64,000 bases of DNA from Labilibacter sediminis (GTDB lineage Bacteria; Bacteroidota; Bacteroidia; Bacteroidales; Marinilabiliaceae), in contig NZ_VCHY01000003.1 in assembly GCF_005877885.1 (NCBI RefSeq), forward strand, positions 186,001 to 250,000. Direction: 5' to 3'. Position numbers and translations under genes: made by a program. Each line of letters starts with the position of its first letter. The first letter of the stretch is position 1. Under the pieces are notes generated by a model. It was not told the DNA's origin, did not search any database, and saw only the letters and a list, made by a program, of their open reading frames with translations. Positions 62,141 through 64,000 of this stretch are shown in pieces.

Positions 62141-63733
62141 ATGGACTTTTTTCAACATAGTTACTTCGCACTATTTGTTATTATTTGCCTTGGTTATATC
62201 ATTGGGAATGCCAAAATAAAGGGAATTTCTCTTGATATATCTGCCATAATTTTTGTTGCCCTCATATTTGGACACTATGGTGTAGTAATGCCTGGCATCA
62301 TCGAGAAAATTGGATTAATATTATTTGTTTACACCATTGGTATACAGGCAGGACCCGGGTTTTTCGATTCATTTAAAAAACAGGGGCGCACATTGGTAAT
62401 AATGGCTGCAGTGGTGATTGTATCAGCATCGGTATTTACTTACCTGGCTATTATTCTTTTTGATATTGATGTGGCAGTTGCCATAGGTTTATTAACCGGT
62501 GCATTAACAAGTACACCCGGATTAGCTGCAGCCATTGAAAGTACCGGATCTACCGGCGTATCTATAGGCTATGGTATTGCATATCCGTTTGGTGTTATTG
62601 GTGTTATTCTTTTTGTACGCTTATATCCTAAGTTTATTAAAGCAGATTTAAAAAAGGCCGAAAAAGATTATGAAGCCTCTTCAGAAGAGAGTTTTCCTGA
62701 GATTCTTTTTAAACACTTTATTGTTGAAAACGATAATGTTACCGGAAAAACCATTGGTGAATTAAGGATACGAACCATGACACAAGGTGTGATATCGAGA
62801 GTGATGGCCGGAGGTGAAGCCCAGGTGCCAAGCTCAAAAACCAAATTAAATATTGGGGATATCATTAAAGCGGTAGGTACAGATGATGCTTTAAAAAAGA
62901 TGGAGCTTCTTATCGGTAGCGAAACCAAACAGGAAATTCCACTTAAAGAAGGTTATGAGATACAATCCATCCTTGTATCCAACACCGAAGTGGTAAATAA
63001 AACCATTAAAGAAATAAATCAATGGACATCCACATATCATGTTACCATAACTCGTGTGCGACGTTCAGGAATTGATATTATTCCATCACCTAATTTAAGA
63101 TTACAAATGGGTGATAAAATCAAGATTTCATGCAGTCGTGATCATATGCAAATGGTTACAAAAATATTTGGTGGTAATAGCAGAAAACTATCTGACACCA
63201 ACTTTTTTCCCATTGCAGCAGGGATAGTACTCGGCTTCTTTTTAGGTAAATTCTCACTTAACTTTGGAAACTCATTTACTTTTTCATTGGGTTTAACCGG
63301 AGGAGTTTTAACCGTAGCCATGATTTTAAGCCGCATTGGTAAAACAGGCCCAATCATTTGGTCAATGTCGGGTGGTGCTAACCAATTATTACGTACACTG
63401 GGATTAATGTTCTTTTTAACCGGAGTGGGTACAAAAGCCGGTGCGCAAATTGTAGAAACCTATAATCAGTATGGTTTTAGTTTATTTTTAATAGGTGGCG
63501 CACTTACTTTGTTACCAATGATTTTTGGTGCTATTATAGCCCGCCTTGTATTTAAAATTAATATACTTTCGATGCTTGGAGCCTTAACAGGTTCAATGAC
63601 CAGCACTCCGGGTCTTGCCGCTGTTGATCCGATGACTGAAACAAACGCACCATCCATTGCATATGCAACGGTTTATCCGGTAGCCATGGTTCTATTAATC
63701 ATTTGCGTACAGATATTGGCTTCGTTTGGATAA
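62141..63733 (+). CDS. AspT/YidE/YbjL-family transporter with two RCK_C domains
   Basis: 530 aa. Two membrane halves, each with a repeated GALTSTPGLAAA / GSMTSTPGLAAVDP motif (residues about 128 and 488). Two TrkA-C domains lie in between (about 195-270 and 275-350: GKTIGELRIRTMTQGVISRV, NKTIKEINQWTSTYHVTITR). The aspartate:alanine exchanger AspT is the known member; the substrate here is unknown. Confidence 0.93.
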   Translation: MDFFQHSYFALFVIICLGYIIGNAKIKGISLDISAIIFVALIFGHYGVVMPGIIEKIGLILFVYTIGIQAGPGFFDSFKKQGRTLVIMAAVVIVSASVFTYLAIILFDIDVAVAIGLLTGALTSTPGLAAAIESTGSTGVSIGYGIAYPFGVIGVILFVRLYPKFIKADLKKAEKDYEASSEESFPEILFKHFIVENDNVTGKTIGELRIRTMTQGVISRVMAGGEAQVPSSKTKLNIGDIIKAVGTDDALKKMELLIGSETKQEIPLKEGYEIQSILVSNTEVVNKTIKEINQWTSTYHVTITRVRRSGIDIIPSPNLRLQMGDKIKISCSRDHMQMVTKIFGGNSRKLSDTNFFPIAAGIVLGFFLGKFSLNFGNSFTFSLGLTGGVLTVAMILSRIGKTGPIIWSMSGGANQLLRTLGLMFFLTGVGTKAGAQIVETYNQYGFSLFLIGGALTLLPMIFGAIIARLVFKINILSMLGALTGSMTSTPGLAAVDPMTETNAPSIAYATVYPVAMVLLIICVQILASFG

Positions 63734-63751
63734 ATTCCGGAATAAAAGATT

Positions 63752-64000
63752 TTATAAATTACTAAGTCTGGTCGCTACCTCTATGAGCACATCATCGGGT
63801 AGTGACAGATTAATTCGTAAGTGTTTTCTTTTACTTTTTTGATGATAATAGAAACTAATAGGCATGGCTGCTATATCTTTTTCCTTCATTAGTTTTAAAC
63901 CAAGTTCTACATCATTCTCATCATAAACATCTTCCAAACTAATTAACTGAAAATATGTCCCTCTGCTTGGAATAACTTTAACCTTTGAATCTTCAAGCAC
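63752..64000 (-). CDS. Class I/II aminotransferase, C-terminal fragment
   Basis: The last 82 codons only; the gene runs out of the window on the right. FQLISLEDVYDENDVELGLK, EKDIAAMPISFYYHQ and LRINLSLPDDVLIEVATRL match the C-terminus of methionine/kynurenine-type aminotransferases (YbdL-like). The PLP Lys is outside. Confidence 0.8.
   Translation of the reverse strand: MLEDSKVKVIPSRGTYFQLISLEDVYDENDVELGLKLMKEKDIAAMPISFYYHQKSKRKHLRINLSLPDDVLIEVATRLSNL

Noticed and set aside
1-64000. CRISPR arrays, rRNA genes
   Set aside because: No regularly spaced direct repeats and no rRNA signatures were seen; the repeats present are palindromic elements and intron-like spacers.

Overview
The window looks like a chromosomal segment of a low-GC member of the Bacteroidota, probably a marine or anaerobic Bacteroidales/Marinilabiliales-type organism (order-level placement is inference). 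The reasons are: several promoters of the TAnnTTTG (-7) type peculiar to this phylum; typical families (two-component propeller kinase, DUF6588, DUF3098, TlpA-like lipoprotein); the Bacteroidota gene order ftsX-DUF3098-uppP-truB-queA; and many AT-rich intergenic spacers.

Region 1 (1-13.9 kb, minus strand) is one long B12 operon for the anaerobic corrin-ring pathway plus cobalt uptake. Read 5' to 3' it runs: cobalamin riboswitch, cbiX, cbiM, cbiN, cbiQ, cbiO, cbiA, cbiC, cbiD, cbiE, cbiT, cbiL, cbiF, cbiG, cbiH, cbiJ and a Met8-CobA fusion. Most genes overlap or nearly touch. Exactly three junctions are pushed apart by 350-440 bp, and those spacers hold structured repeats, two of which are copies of one 230-bp element. 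The late nucleotide-loop genes are not here.

Region 2 (14.1-21.7 kb) has pyrH, a TetR regulator with a Rossmann reductase, a nitroreductase that shares the TetR gene's putative operator, a TauE-type permease, and a large propeller sensor kinase without a receiver domain.

Region 3 (21.74-27.78 kb) is a 6-kb integrative island at the 3' end of a tRNA-Arg(CCT) gene. It is bounded by a 17-bp near-perfect direct repeat (13 bp exact) and carries a tyrosine recombinase, an excisionase-like HTH protein, a winged-helix protein and an AIPR-family (abortive-infection) protein with a putative PD-(D/E)xK nuclease end.

Region 4 (27.8-35.4 kb) is accessory DNA: a 150-bp palindromic element, two pseudogenes, a choloylglycine-hydrolase-family enzyme, and then a run of small unrelated plus-strand genes separated by related repeats. 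On the minus strand those repeats fold like group II intron domains V-VI. This cassette-like array is the least familiar structure here.

Region 5 (35.4-50 kb) has a WYL regulator with a DUF3795 protein, a GyrI-like protein, a CobW-family GTPase with a strong promoter and leader palindrome, an AraC-TM-TPR sensor, lipoproteins, ilvA, a cold-shock gene, dgt, a YgjP-type peptidase and Hsp20. Three 166-bp miniature inverted-repeat elements (16967, 38714, 49751) each have a perfect 5-bp target duplication. One sits inside a dead IS982 transposase, which is direct evidence of past transposition.

Region 6 (50-64 kb) is mostly envelope and core functions: an L,D-transpeptidase, a sulfatase, DUF302, queA, truB, uppP, DUF3098, ftsX, a TlpA-like lipoprotein, DUF1456, a His-rich outer-membrane protein, an AspT/YidE-type transporter and the C-terminal end of an aminotransferase cut by the window edge.
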